Shown piece by piece: positions 45,685 to 57,971 of a DNA stretch of 64,000 nt. The stretch is from Allantophomopsis cytisporea (taxonomy: Eukaryota > Ascomycota > Leotiomycetes > Phacidiales > Phacidiaceae). Location: positions 1,766,137 to 1,830,136 of the forward strand of contig CP103034.1 in assembly GCA_024752435.1 (NCBI GenBank), written 5' to 3'. The notes under the pieces are model-generated. The model did no database searches and was not told the DNA's origin. It was given only the letters and a program-made list of their open reading frames with translations. Within the stretch, counting starts at the first letter, position 1, and every line of letters begins with the position of its first letter. The translations under genes and the position numbers were made by a program.

Positions 45685-46881
45685 CTAAGGGAATTGAATA
45701 ACGACTTTAGCTTCTTCATGTCGATTGAATCGAGCATAGTATTCTGGCACGTCCTCAATACCAATAATTTTGCTTACAATGAAATTCAGGTCCACAGCAT
45801 CTATGTTGATTAATTGAAGAAGATGATTAGCAAGTGATTGCGGGTTAATACCGCCACTGCGTATGCTCAAATTCTTTCCAAAGAAATCTGCGAATGAAAT
45901 AGTGACATTTGGAGAGAACATTGCCCCGAGTGGAGCAGCCGTAGTATTGACACCACTGCCAGCATATTCACCAACTAGCCCAATACCACCTTGGCGCGCG
46001 GCAACCTCAATCAGTTGTGGCGGTACGACACCTTCCTGGAATTTTAGATTGGCATTGTACGACTCATAACCGACACAGTCGAGAGCGCGGTTAACTCCAT
46101 TTGGTTCATATGAGAGGATCTGCTGCACAGGGTCTGATGTGTTGAAGCTAATTGGTATTGCGCCTATGCCGCGCGCACGACTTAGGATATCCGGAACAGA
46201 GTCGATGGAATATACTCGAGATGCACCTCTATAGATAGCCGAATACGCAGCAAGCAAGCCGACTGGGCCGGCACCAAATACAGCAACGGTATCGCCTGCC
46301 TCGAATCCAGAGAAGTCAAGTGCTCCCCAGGCTGTGGCGAATATATCTGAAGTGAAGAGGTAGTTTATCTCTGCCGTTACGTTCGTTGTGTTTCTCATAA
46401 GGGGCGTGGGAAGTAGAGTATAATCCGCATAAAGAACTCTCACGTACTCCGCTGGTTGTAATACGTCAGTACAATACAATATTTCACATAGCGAGTGATT
46501 AAAGGCTTTTCATACCTTGCGTTCCACCAAGACCTTCACCAAAGCCAAAAGTCACCGAGTCAGGATCAATAGCCGACAAATCGAGGTGGCCGTCGTCCGC
46601 TTGATCCGGAATAACGACATAGTCACCAATAAGTATAACGACACGGCACTACCAACTTCAGTAATAAAGCCAATGCCTTCGTGTCCCATTGTCCAAGGCA
46701 CAGTGCCTCCACCTCCTGTTCCACGATACATATGAAGATCAGTTCCACAGATAGCGGAATGAGTAATACGCACGATCACGTCAGTTGCGTTTTGCAGTGT
46801 AGGGCGAGGTACGTCTATAACTGTCATGTTGAAAGGTATGCCAAGGAAGCCAACTGCTCGCATTGTAGCATTTCCAACCAT
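45685..46881 (-). pseudogene. Zinc-type alcohol dehydrogenase (GroES-like) with one frameshift
   Basis: The N-terminal exon begins MVGNATMRAVGFLGIPF and has the zinc-site motifs ICGTDLHMYRG and TMGHEGIGF. After EVGSAV the frame must shift by one base (about 46628-46650) to continue with GDYVVIPDQADDGHLDL and VTFGFGEGLGGTQ. A 66 bp GTATGA-to-CAG intron (about 46453-46518) then leads to AEYVRVLYADYTLLPTP. The Rossmann region is VAVFGAGPVGLLAAYSAIY, with DSVPDILSRARGIGA after it. The C-terminus EEAKVVIQFP is complete. It resembles formaldehyde-dehydrogenase-like zinc MDR enzymes oxidising alcohols with NAD(P). No GT-AG pair can absorb the shift, so it is either a young pseudogene or a sequencing error; the rest is undamaged. 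Confidence 0.7.
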
Positions 46882-48539
46882 GATGGAAGTCTTTTGGAAA
46901 GCTAGAAGGGAGAATAGTAGGGGATGGAAACAACTTCAGCGGGCAGACGGTGGTAAGGAGCTTGAGAAGGCTAAAGAGCCGCTAGTAAATTTTGAAATGG
47001 CTTCTCTTCTTATAAGTCCTCTGTCTGGCGCTATTGAATTAACTCTACGTCAGTCACAATAACATTGGCGTTATAGTAGGACGGGCTGTCGCCGAGTCCA
47101 GGTACCCAGTTGAGATACATGACTGGAGCTTTGTCTATGCAATGATACGCGTCATTGTTACCTTCGGTACCACGTGAAAGTTATAACGACCAGATTGAAC
47201 GACACTGTTTGCCCTCAGTTTTCTTTCTCATACAGAAACATAAATTTCAGCTCCACAATCACGACTCATACCAATGCGCCGTGACAGCATTAAGCATACA
47301 ATTGTACAATTCTCTAACCGGTTACATCTGGTGTGATCAGAATTCAAGTACAAAGTGGAAAACGTAAGTTCGAGTGCAAATTCTGCATCCTCACTACTAC
47401 AGATCACACACCGGGCGTGCCCGGATTGGCTTTATTGGACCCACAGACTTGGAGACAAAATTCCAACTGCCGAAGAACCAGGGTATTTGTTGGAAGCAAA
47501 CCATTTTGAGATCGGTTGGCTGCAAATAAAACCTCTACAAATGCCCTACCCTTCTGCGAATAGCAGCCTCCAGGAAGATCGAAGCTCGTAAGATGAACTG
47601 GGCTTACTAAGATCCTAGCAATTAGATACAGCCGTGTGACACTATTTTATAACCAAGTAGGAGATGAAGGGTCTCTACCACAGGCCGAATGCGGTACCAC
47701 AGAAAAACAGATCACCTGCAAAAGTAAATAGAACTATTTGGAACATCTGCGGAATGAATCTCAGGCCATTTGTTTACTTGAAGCGAAATAGACCCCGACT
47801 AGTAAGTAGAAGTTCATAGGACAAGTAGAACCACAAAATGTATGTATTAATACACAAATAAATCTCAACTTGAGTAGGATTGATAGTCTACTATTTGAAC
47901 TTTACTCTATGTATTCTAGGCTAACCTTAAGTCGTAGAAATGTAATAGTTCGTGTCTTAACACTACCATTGCTTTTTTTCTTTGCACCAGATTACGAATA
48001 TAGTTTTGACTTTGGTACTAGTCATTAAAATTCCTCGTTAGAGTACCAAGATATATTCCCTCTTTATAATTTTCTTTTATATAAAAAGTATCACCTGTTA
48101 TTACAACAAAACCTATCATTCTAAGCTCAAGCTCTATTACAATAGAGCCTTTGGTATAGCCAGGACAATAATATAAAGTAATACCTTGGTAGATCTCGAA
48201 AGTTTGCCTAGAGAACGTCTTTTATTGCAACCGGTTAATAGAAAGGTAGTCCTTTTTATAAGTACCTTGCTCTATCTTTATTATACAAGTCTAGAAAGCA
48301 TTCTTTAGTTCTTCTTTATAATACTAGATCTCGACGTCTGCTTTAAAAACGAGTTAGTTCGAATTCCTCTCTATAAAACCTAACGAAGGGATAGTTAGGC
48401 TACCTATATTAGTTTAAAAAGTACTTTAAACCTCGAGTATAATTGCAATACAGATAACTTAATAGAACTGCTTTAACGTCTGTAATTTTACTAGTATTAG
48501 TAGCTTTAATTGAGTTGGGCAAACTATATACAGATTTGT
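46882..48539. other. Intergenic, becoming strongly AT-rich after about 47.8 kb
   Basis: The left part (to about 47.6 kb) has normal composition and short ORFs without motifs. The right part is AT-rich with many TATA and CTA words and looks mutated. Confidence 0.45.
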
Positions 48540-48900
48540 TCTAGATTCTTAGAGTATATTCAAGTATTTTTTTGCCCTAGCTTTTAATAATGTCTTTACA
48601 AAAGCCTGTATCGAAGAAAATAAAGCCTATATCGGGATAATATAGGAAGGCTACAATTATAATTAAGTCTCGTCGTTTATACGGCTATAGTAGAAGACCG
48701 ACTAGAAATTGATTTATACTAGCAAAGATATTTGCAGCGTCTATATCAAGTAACCCTAGGTTCAAGAGCTAGAGCAGTAAACCTTAGCAATTCCAACTAT
48801 TATCTAGGCATTTAGATATATCTCTGACTTACCCACAGTTTTGCACCCTTTAGTATCGCGGACGAAGATAGAGACATTGAAATAAGGTTCTAAGCGGCGT
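48540..48900 (+). pseudogene. Decayed coding relic with TAA/TAG-only stops
   Basis: In one frame the translation is protein-like between stops (ALAFNNVFTKACIEENKAYI, then KLIYTSKDICSVYIK and AFRYISDLPTVLHPLVSRTK). I count about ten stops in some 110 codons; all are TAA or TAG. Aromatic/Gln positions seem to be the ones lost. It is probably part of a mutated mobile element, but no family can be named. Confidence 0.35.
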
Positions 48901-49789
48901 AATGCGAAGTTTTAAAGTTCTAGTACTTTCTGAAGGGTTGTAGACATCGACATTGAGCTGCTTGAAATATATGGCTGTGCAAGACGTATTATAAAAGGAT
49001 AGATGCTATGTTTCATAGAGTAGCGTCATTTAAATCAAGAGAATCAATTCTTGCCTTACGACTGGCAATCAAGAAATATTAGACTTTTACTATACGCGTT
49101 GTAGAAAGTAGCTCCTCTGTAAGTCTACCATACCACGAGTCGTGTCTTAGTGGTAGTAATTCGGCATATTCTATGAAACAGACTTCTACCTTATCTGATG
49201 TGGTTGACGTGTACTCCTGCCTATGTTTAGTTATTGCCCAAGTCGTCTTAGCACGAATGCAATGGGTTGCATATGGACGAGACCCTCCTTGACTAACCGC
49301 CGCATTTGTAGCACTAAGCAATGCAAGACGCTTGTAGACCCATATATGCCCAGGGGGTTGCTAATTTCTAAATGTATAACATGTCAGCTACACCTTGATC
49401 TTTCTTTCCTAGTACAGATCGCTCGCGCTATTGAAATTTGCGCGTGTCCAAAGTCTGTCAACTACAAGGCATGCGGCCTCTGCCTTGTTTTGCTACTTGC
49501 GAGGGCTTTGAAATTTTCGGCGATACCGCTAGCAGAGCGTGGCTGGTACTGTTGCAATGGATGCCTTTCTGTAGGTCATAATTGCTCTTCAATATATCCT
49601 TGAACCGTTTCTTTCTAAATTGCTTCACGATATATTTCAACGAAAGCCGTAAAGTAATTGTATTGGCTAGGATTAGGCGTAATTAGCGTCGAGATCTATG
49701 AACATATATGCTAGCTAGATTATGTACTACTAAAATCTTCCCACTTATCCCGTTTTGAGGATTGATAGGTAATATATAATCACGAAAAC
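48901..49789. other. Unassigned, repeat-like
   Basis: Short frames on both strands (49079-49321 -, 49223-49603 +, 49458-49640 -) overlap each other and show no family signature. It may belong to a transposon remnant next to the bZIP relic. Confidence 0.35.
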
Positions 49790-50708
49790 GTCTAGTAGCC
49801 TGAGAAAAGCTTGTCTTCGCCGCGCTTTTGCCTCTAGTAATTAGTTGATATAAAGAGCTTATAGCAGCCATTGACGACCCACGGCCATTTTCTCAGGAAA
49901 TCCTCGCTGATCTCCCAGCCACACGGGTGCTATGGATCCCCCCAGACGATCAGACCTGTCTTTTTATACGGCATATCTCGGAATTCTAACATTTGAACAC
50001 ACAGCGGTATATCATCAAAGGAGTCGCCTAAGCGCAAAATATTGTCCCGTAGTTCTGGTATTGGAAATAGATCAAGCCAAGGATAATGCTCAATAGTTCG
50101 TTGCAGCAGGGTAGGTTGAAGATGAATTGGGTATGAAAGCTAGATACTGTAATCCATATCGGAAGTGTTGAAAGGTAACTCAGCCTCGACCTCCGTCCAC
50201 GCCATTGTAAACTCAAGAGCAGAGGTATTGGCGACCAGAGCTCGGAATACATTAAATTGAATTAGAGTTAGTAGCTGGTCAGCCCTCGGTAATCCTTGCA
50301 TACTCGCTCGAAATAGTTGCTCATACTAAGCAATTACTCTCTGCGTTTCATGTAAACTCAATTTAGAGAACGTAGAGGCCAGCTTGTCTAGGCGTAACCC
50401 TTCTGGACGGCTGTAGGTAGGCAACGTGTCGAGGTAAGAGAAATTACTAGTAGCTTGGTCACCATCTACTGACTAAGCAGCACATCCTTCGAGACCCATG
50501 TGGTTTTCGGCCCTACTTCCAGTCTTTCTGAAACCCTTCCTCTTCCCTGTAGTGTATTAGATAGTGCTCAGTCAGCGATTCGTGCCTAGGAATAATACTT
50601 ACGATGAAGTCTTGCGTTCAGCCGATTCTGCAATCTCCTCCGCTCTGCAGTACTGGTGACTCCCGTCCAATCGTCCTCTGGAACGCGGACTGCAAGCTGT
50701 TGCGTCAT
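49790..50708 (-). pseudogene. bZIP/DUF3425 protein gene with five in-frame TAG stops
   Basis: From ATG 50708, MTQQLAVRVPEDDWTGVTS is followed by a bZIP basic region, ERRRLQNRLNARLHRKRK, split by a GTAAGT intron (about 50545-50602). In the same frame follow SNFSYLDTLPTYSRPEGLRL, then the DUF3425 core: LPRADQLLTLIQFNVFRALV, EHYPWLDLFPIPELRDNIL, KKTGLIVWGDP, CGWEISEDFLRKWPWVV and YKLFISTNY. The frame is unbroken by indels but has five TAG codons, of which two replace family tryptophans (WGDP-W-x-P and STNY-W-R) and others glutamines. Intact relatives are fungal transcription regulators. The stops look like TGG-to-TAG and CAG-to-TAG transitions. Confidence 0.75.
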
Positions 50709-51483
50709 TTGTACTACCGGTATGTGCGGCGGGTTATGCTCGTGAGAGACAGTGTGCTCCATTGCTGTGGTGTTTCTAATCCTTTCCTTACCGTTAGGTA
50801 GAAGTACCCAGATGCCAGAGGTGAGTACTGAATACGGTCGACTATTGAAGGATAGATATGGTTATGCAATCTGCTTATGCTGCGTTGATAAGCACGAGGT
50901 ATTGTACGTCACGGAAGGGTGTTTGCTTCTCAGCGCCTCTCAGCGCCTATCACGTTTGTCTCGAGGAACCAGTTGATCAGCGACTACTATGCTTCGAAGT
51001 GGTTTCATTTATCTTTTCCCGATGATCAGACTTGGAGAATAACACCGAAGCCAGACTACACTATGTCGGAATATCTGAGAACGACTAGACTATAGTTGGA
51101 CAAGGCTGAAGCGGAAATTTGGCTAAGTATCTTTTGTCGCCATCCAATTGCATTGAACAACTTATACCCAATTCAAATAGCAAAACCACGTTTCCACGCA
51201 GAACAATTATAGGTGTGTCTAGAGATATGGTTATTGACACTGGTTGTTCGACTTACAGTCACGCCCTCTATTTTGTTTCCGCACTGCTATAAAATATTCC
51301 AACAACCATGTACCTAAACAGTCTCGGAATTCTTGGAATCCTTTTCAATAGCCGTCATTACCTAGAACGTTGAGAGGTAGACATACAGTAAACGAACGTC
51401 GGAATTAGGACAGGGCAAGGATAATGTTGTGGGGCACGTGCTCGGCTCTTAGCGCGACTAACGCCTCACATCCCTACCTTCGC

Positions 51484-51502
51484 TCTCTCTCTCTCTCTCT
51501 CT
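51484..51502. repeat. CT dinucleotide run
   Basis: About nine CT units in a row immediately left of the larger CTCGTGCT repeat. Confidence 0.85.
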
Positions 51503-51564
51503 GACAGACCAGACAATACAGACCAGCTTCACCCACTTCTCGTGTGTTCAGCTGCTGTCCGTCT

Positions 51565-51567
<3 letters not shown>

Positions 51568-51628
<61 letters not shown>
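51568..51628. repeat. Minisatellite of 8-mer CTCGTGCT
   Basis: About seven near-perfect copies of CTCGTGCT in tandem. The reverse strand reads as a Glu/His/Ser/Thr/Arg repeat, but no gene is supported. Confidence 0.9.
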
Positions 51629-53667
51629 TTCTTCTTCTTTCTCGCGTTTCCGAGCTCCCTGACACCTTACAGATAACCCTGCACTATATTTTCCGCTAAT
51701 GCAACCTGCTTGTGGTCGGCCGCACTCTACACTACTTTGAATCAGATGTCTGGGGTTAAAGCCATAGCAGACTGTCAATTCCTGCCACCAACTGCATGGT
51801 TGTAACCTTACGCGCGCGAGGCTCTGCAAAGATTATAGAGTTGTCAGGTCCTCATGACGAAGACCGTTGTCAAGCTAATGCAGCAATCACTATCATGTCC
51901 CCGATCCCCAACGAACTACTCGACAACTTTCAGAGTCCAAGTAATCATAAGCACTGTCGGCATGCGAAATATCCATACCTGCAAGATTGAATCTGTGAAA
52001 GAATTAAGACTGAAGCTATCCCCTTACACGAACGATTCAGTAACGGCTTGGCGGTGGCCAGCGGCAGAACTGGCGTAGTAACCAATCGTATTGAATAGAT
52101 CTCTAAATAGGAACCAATGAAATTATATTGTTATGATTGAAGCTATTGATCCTACCCAACTCTATGAAAACCGTCAAAGCAGCCGTTATGATTACATAGA
52201 AATGCACCATGATAGATGATAGCAAATGAAATAGAGTAGAGTGGAGTGGATTAGCAGGTGCCGAACACAAGCCTAAGGAAGCAACAGCTGAATTCCAAAC
52301 AATACTAACTTATTGTGAGAAGTCTACGACAAACTTCAATGTGAACGTAAGGCTTACTCGGTGGATGAATTGACACACTCAAGAAAGCCAGCACACCACA
52401 GTGTATATGACTCTTCTAGGCTAGCTACGACCTCATAGATTTGCTCCTCCGTCTACGGCCAATGAAGCACCAGTTACATAGGAACTACGAGGGTTTGTTC
52501 TCTTCGGGCTTTGTAAAAGGTGATGACGCTGCTCAGCTGAAGACCAGATTGAGGCAGGATTTCGAATAGCGCAGTATCTAACTAAGGACATCAGAGAATG
52601 CGTGAGTCCTTATCGACTAATTGATTAAGTACGCTCTCCATCGAGGTCGATAAGTAATTATCTACCCATCTATACAAGAAGCAATGTCCAATGGCGCTAC
52701 CTTTTAAGGATAGAGTCATAGCTACTATCTCACGCGAAATCGGTAATGCGATCAAGCTTTCGGGGTATTCAGCGCACCTGCCAGGCATCAACGAGAACCC
52801 GGCAGCATAAATTGAGCTACTATACATAAAGCAAACCGTGAATTGACCTCATTCAAGCTACTACTACCACATCATATCCAACGCGGGGACAACTCATACA
52901 CTATAAAATTTAAATACTTCAGGCGTTCGAATCCGATCAGATCTTCTACTCTCCCATTTCGTTTTGCCTTTTTTTCTTTCCTTTATCTTGTTTGGAGAAG
53001 TTCAAGGCTCCCAAATTCTCAGTAATAGTAACTTCCCCGAATTGGAAAGTTCACGCGCACATTTCATCACCGTGAAGCTCATACTCACCACGTTTTTTCT
53101 CCAATACACAATCAATAAGAAGCCAAATTCACCCGTTTAGCCCGAGAAGGATATCATTACAGCTTCTTCTAGTCATTCACATCTTGTTCTTTTCTTTTGT
53201 GTTCCGGGTGAGCCTACATATTGGCAATATCAGATGAAGTTACTGATTCCCATATATCACCTACCCAGGTGACGATGTAAAACCTATACTAACTAGAAGC
53301 TAGGATTCCAACAAGTCAATGTCGTTAGCACCGCCCAGATAGAGCGGCACCTCATCGCCCTACACTTTCACCGTCGACTTCACGCAATCCCTAAAACCGT
53401 AGACGACTATTTTTTGTTCTTTCCTCCTTGTCTTCTCTTCTTCTTTCTTCTTGTTGTTTTGCTTGCAAGTACGCGATTGCGAGCTGCACACGTCTAAATC
53501 GAATCCACTCCCATAATCATCCACATCAACTTCATCCTACAACATCATACTACTCTCGACTGTGTCCGTCATACTTCACCTGTAACATTCGCTTCCCAGA
53601 CCTAATCACGGTATCTCACTCCCACAACAGACATCGGAGACAAGCTTTAGCAAGAATAGAACCGGAA

Positions 53668-56600
53668 ATGTCCAAGACAAAGGCACCAACGCCAGACCAA
53701 TAGTATGAAAAAAATCCGGCCTACTACATCTCCGACCCTGTAGAACTCGCGAGGGGTTTACAGGTACCACTCGATTCCTACCCTCAGGTCGAAGCGACGC
53801 TGCAGCAACTAAATATGTTCGGCAAGACTTAGAATCCAGAAACCTCTCCCTTGTTACTACGACTTGTCCTCTCGAGTCCGATCAAAGAACTCAAAGCCAA
53901 AGGCATCCTAGACATGTCTATACAAGGGCTGTAGAAGCGTACAGCGCTCGAGCGGATCTTCTATCTGGCAAATGAGCGGAAAGTTCAGACTACAGCCGCA
54001 ATACCAACGACGCCCACACAAAGTAGTAGCATCGAAGAGGATACCGATCCGGCTGCAACATCCGCACCACGCAAGCTTTCTAAAGGCCTAAAGGATCTCG
54101 GTCAGGTGTTTATACACGTGTACAAAGACAACGGGGATGGGCAGCCGGTACAAGTCTGCGCAACGAAATTCGTCCCGCGTAAGGTACTAACAATAATTGG
54201 AAAGAGCCGCCTACTTGGCCGCTATATCTGTCTAAACCTCCTGGTTGACTTTGTTCGAGCCTTCGAGATCCCACGCTATAACTCCCTCACCTCGCGTATG
54301 CAATACCTAGCACGCTACAAGGCGCCGGTATTCGTACGAGAGTTACATCAGCTTGATTTCGAAACGGAGATGGATAGGTGTATAGCAGCGGGCGAGACTG
54401 AATTTCCCGTCGTTATTATAGCAAGAGGCGACGATAAAACTTTAGCGGAACGCATACTGTTCGATTTCGTTGCCAATATACTTGCCCTACCGACGCCCAA
54501 ACCAGTACGGTTAGTGCCTCCTGTTGCATGCGTAATAGACCACGGGTCGTTCTGACCATTATATGTAGGCAGCAGCCCGAAAGGCTCATCTTGATACCAT
54601 CACACGTAAGGCGAATCGGAGGCCTGAAGAGATCACATAAAGAAGTCGAAATAGACGAAGGATCCAGCCATTTGCCCACGCGACGAATTGTACGGTCAAG
54701 CCGACCAGCTATACCTAACGCCCCTAATACTCCAAGGTCCTCAATAGTGCGTTCGCCTACATTACACGAGGAGGCTGGCATAGACCAAGAATCTAGTAGT
54801 TCAACCACGAGACAAACTACACGGCTCAGTAGACCAGATACACCCGATGCCCCTAAAACTCCAAGATCCTCAAAGGGACGTTCACCTATTTCAACATCGT
54901 CGGCTAGCAACCACTAAACCCCTATGTATGACACACATCAGAAATCCAACAGTGTCAACGACGTTACTACACCAACGGATAATAGCTCCTCTATACCAGA
55001 CGCATTTATAAAAGCTCGGGCTTAGGACGGTACCAACAACGATGAAGGGAGAGAGCTTAGCCGTACGCTAGATCAATCGGACAACGGAATAATGACTGAA
55101 GAGTACAAGACTATGGTGTCAAACAAGGAGGATCGTCAACGCAAGATAGACGAGTAGGACGACTTGTAAGTCTTAGAACGTCTACTGTCCTCGACTACCC
55201 CTGAACTACTTACTATCCCTCCCTTCAAGAGCAGGTGACTGACTACTACATTTATAGTATTAGCACTATAGAGTTAAGCCTATATAAGTATGTCGACAGG
55301 CAAGAGGTCTTTGAAGCCGCCAGTTTCTTCGGTTAGGACGTTCAGAACGTTGCATCTACGTCGAAATGGGCGATACCCGGTTGTACTAGACACCTATTTC
55401 CATTTTAGGCCGTCGCTATCTTGTAGCACTTAAAGATAGCGAATCCGCTGGGTATCTTCTGTAACGCTGATGATATAGGTATAGGCAAGACGACCTAGAT
55501 GCTTGGTACATTCTTAGTCTAATACTATATAAACGTATACATCCGCAGTTATACAATATAGCTGTCGAAGAAATATAAAGATTGCGACCTTTACCTGGTT
55601 AAAGAGAGCGAGCTCGATGAGCCGACCAAAGGTCGTCGATAGTACCCGTCTGCTACAAAATTCGGCATATAGTACATATACATAGGCGATATTACTTAAA
55701 GACTGTATTAAAAGGGTCTTTTGACCGTTCGGCCTAGAGCTTCGCTGCTACTATCCTACAACGAAGAGACTATATATACCTTCAACTCGGAGTTTAACGG
55801 TATAGTCGACAAAGAATAGTTTACTAGCTACGGTTATTGCGTCCTACGACGCCTTTTACTACACGGTACGTTTAAAGACTAGGCAGACAAAGACAGTAGG
55901 ATTCTACGAGGACTAGTATATACAAGAGTATTACCGCTAGGATTATCAAAGACTATATAGTTTTACAACGTGATAATTGCTATACTAGCGACGTTATATA
56001 AGAACCGTGTAAAGTACAACGCTTTAAAGTAGTCTTGCTATACAACAGCAAAAAAACCACTTTTATAGGGTAGCTACTCGTATATCTTCAAAGACGAATT
56101 TTATACTGTATACAATACTATGTCGATTACTACGACCTTTGTTAGTAACTTTACCTGCTACAAAAACCTTAAAATAGGTATCTGCGATATCAGTTAAGAA
56201 AAGCCCAAAGCTATCTGCTCCTGCTCTGCGTTAAAGCTCTTTAGTAGTATACCGTTCGAGGCCTGTCTCGAGACTTTGTTCAATTGGATTGACGCTGTTA
56301 TCCTCGATAGCAATTAGCAAACAAAGCTAGAGATGTAGGGATTCTTCTTCTATAACTGTTAATATATCAACAAAGAATACAAGTCTCTAACGTACCTAGG
56401 GTCTAATATATCTACAAATAAGTTTAAAAGAGTCGACGAAAACCTCTAAGCTATACTAAACAAGTTCTTGCCTAGGCTAGTAATCCGTTGTACCTGCAAG
56501 ACTCTATAGTTCGACAAGGCTCTACTTATACCCTTTAAACTATAAAAGTACCGCGATATATACTTCGAGTACTAAGGTGATGTTTTAGAACGTATATAGC

Positions 56601-57586
56601 AAGCTAAGGATAAAAAGGTTAGTAGTAAGATGTATAACCTTTTAGCAAGTCAACAAGGCAATTTGTCGAAGCAGCAAGCGCAAGTCCGGGCGAATTCTAC
56701 AGCCGTTAGAAACTAGGGCCTCTGCATCTTTACGTCTTTCCCCAACGTTATAGCGGCCGTAGAACAAGGCTATAAGTATCGATTTACAAACGAGGAGATA
56801 AAAGATAACAAGTAGGAGGCTTATCGTAGAAAGTCATCTGTAGCTTATAAAGAAGACGATGAAGTACTCCCGTGTCCTTTTTCCGGTGCAATGTTTCAGA
56901 TGATGATAAAGGATAGTCCCAAGCTATTATAATTGGGGAGCTTCGTTCAACGTATACTAAGTAAGAACGCTACTAATAAGGTACCTGCGAAGGTCATCAT
57001 CATTACAAATTTCCCCTTTGTTCGCGAGATAATATACGCAGTAAGTTATTCTTTCCCCTGTTTTGCGTTTCAATTCCCCTTTTCCTTCTTGTCCGGGAAA
57101 CTTCGATCAAAAGGTCCAAGCAAAACAACAAATAGTTCGTATAACTAATCAAAACACACGGTAGTGGTTAACCTAGAAGGGCATTCATCACTTTAATGTT
57201 CGGCCACAGAATCGTATTGAGGCCACGAAAGCTTTTCGGGACGACTCTCGCATCAACGGCCACATACCGCGTTTCCTCGTCTCTACAGTCCAGATCGTTG
57301 GTACGGGCACAAATCTCCAGCGGGCTCAAAACCTTGTCTTCTTCGAACCGGCATACCTGACAGCCTATGAAAAGCAGGTGTACGGAAGAATCCATCGTCT
57401 GCAAGCCAACGGTGGCATTCGACCCTGTTACACGTGGAGACTCTGGATGAAAAATAACCCGGTCGAGATGAGGATCCTAGATCGACAAAAGTCCCGATTA
57501 CGTACCGTCACTACGGCCTTCGCACCACCAAAAGACGCCAAAAGTCTCCGATCCAATGGGGTCAACGCTAGTAGCTCTGCCTAGAA
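53668..57586 (+). pseudogene. Large SNF2-family helicase-like gene, RIP-type decay
   Basis: A start MSKTKAPTPDQ (53668) leads into an N-terminal region (PVELARGLQVPLDSYPQVEA; then the open stretch 54106-54555), a Pro/Ser-rich part with two diverged copies of a PNAPNTPRSS-type unit (54.68-54.90 kb) in another frame, and then an SNF2 core. In one frame from 55256 to 57040 (595 codons, no indel) I read FCNADDIGIGKTT then TAG then MLG, where SNF2 proteins have Gln. The final exon (about 57180-57586) is stop-free and shows helicase motifs V and VI: QIVGTGTNLQRAQNLVFFEP, then QVYGRIHRLQ and NNPVEMRILDRQKSRL. The core has 27 stops by my count, all TAG or TAA. An intact copy would be a DNA-dependent ATPase. 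Whether it was a host gene or part of a repeated element is unknown. Confidence 0.75.
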
Positions 57587-57971
57587 TCCTACATACATTG
57601 AATAATATAATAGGCTAAGAGGAGACTCAACCTCGTCCACGAGCATAAATCCTACGAGTAAGGCTCAGACGCTGAGTTCTACGTCCTCAGCAAAGGTCGA
57701 GGGGTTCTCCGGATTTGAAGCCAAACTGAACAACTATGAGCTAGAGCGGTGTCAGCTTGAGAATTAGCTGCGTTTGAATGATTTCACGGTATTTGTCTTT
57801 GCGGCGTAAAATTGGCACGATAGCGACCTATCAGCTATTTCATATAACATAGCAGCGTAAGAGCGGACAGTTAAAGAATAGTGCATTGTATGTAGGTGTT
57901 TATAGAGTAGTGTATGGTTCAATTGGACGCTTAGACCTCACCACAATATTGTAAACTATACAACTCCCAAC
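57587..57971. other. Spacer between the two decayed genes
   Basis: It might include the tail of the SNF2-like gene (a frame with SGVSLRISCV-like text), but stops in all frames prevent a call. Confidence 0.35.

Larger units (their letters stand above)
50709..53667. other. 3 kb without genes, with CT and CTCGTGCT repeats
   Basis: I see no coding region. Features are the simple repeats at 51.48-51.63 kb and a pyrimidine-rich stretch near 53.40-53.46 kb, which may be the promoter of the SNF2-like relic. Confidence 0.45.

Noticed and set aside
51474..51829. ORFs with Glu-His-Ser-Thr-Arg repeats
   Set aside because: They are translations of the CTCGTGCT minisatellite, not supported as genes.
52921..52936. 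GTTCGAATCC-like tRNA B box
   Set aside because: No A box, acceptor stem or anticodon arm can be built around it.
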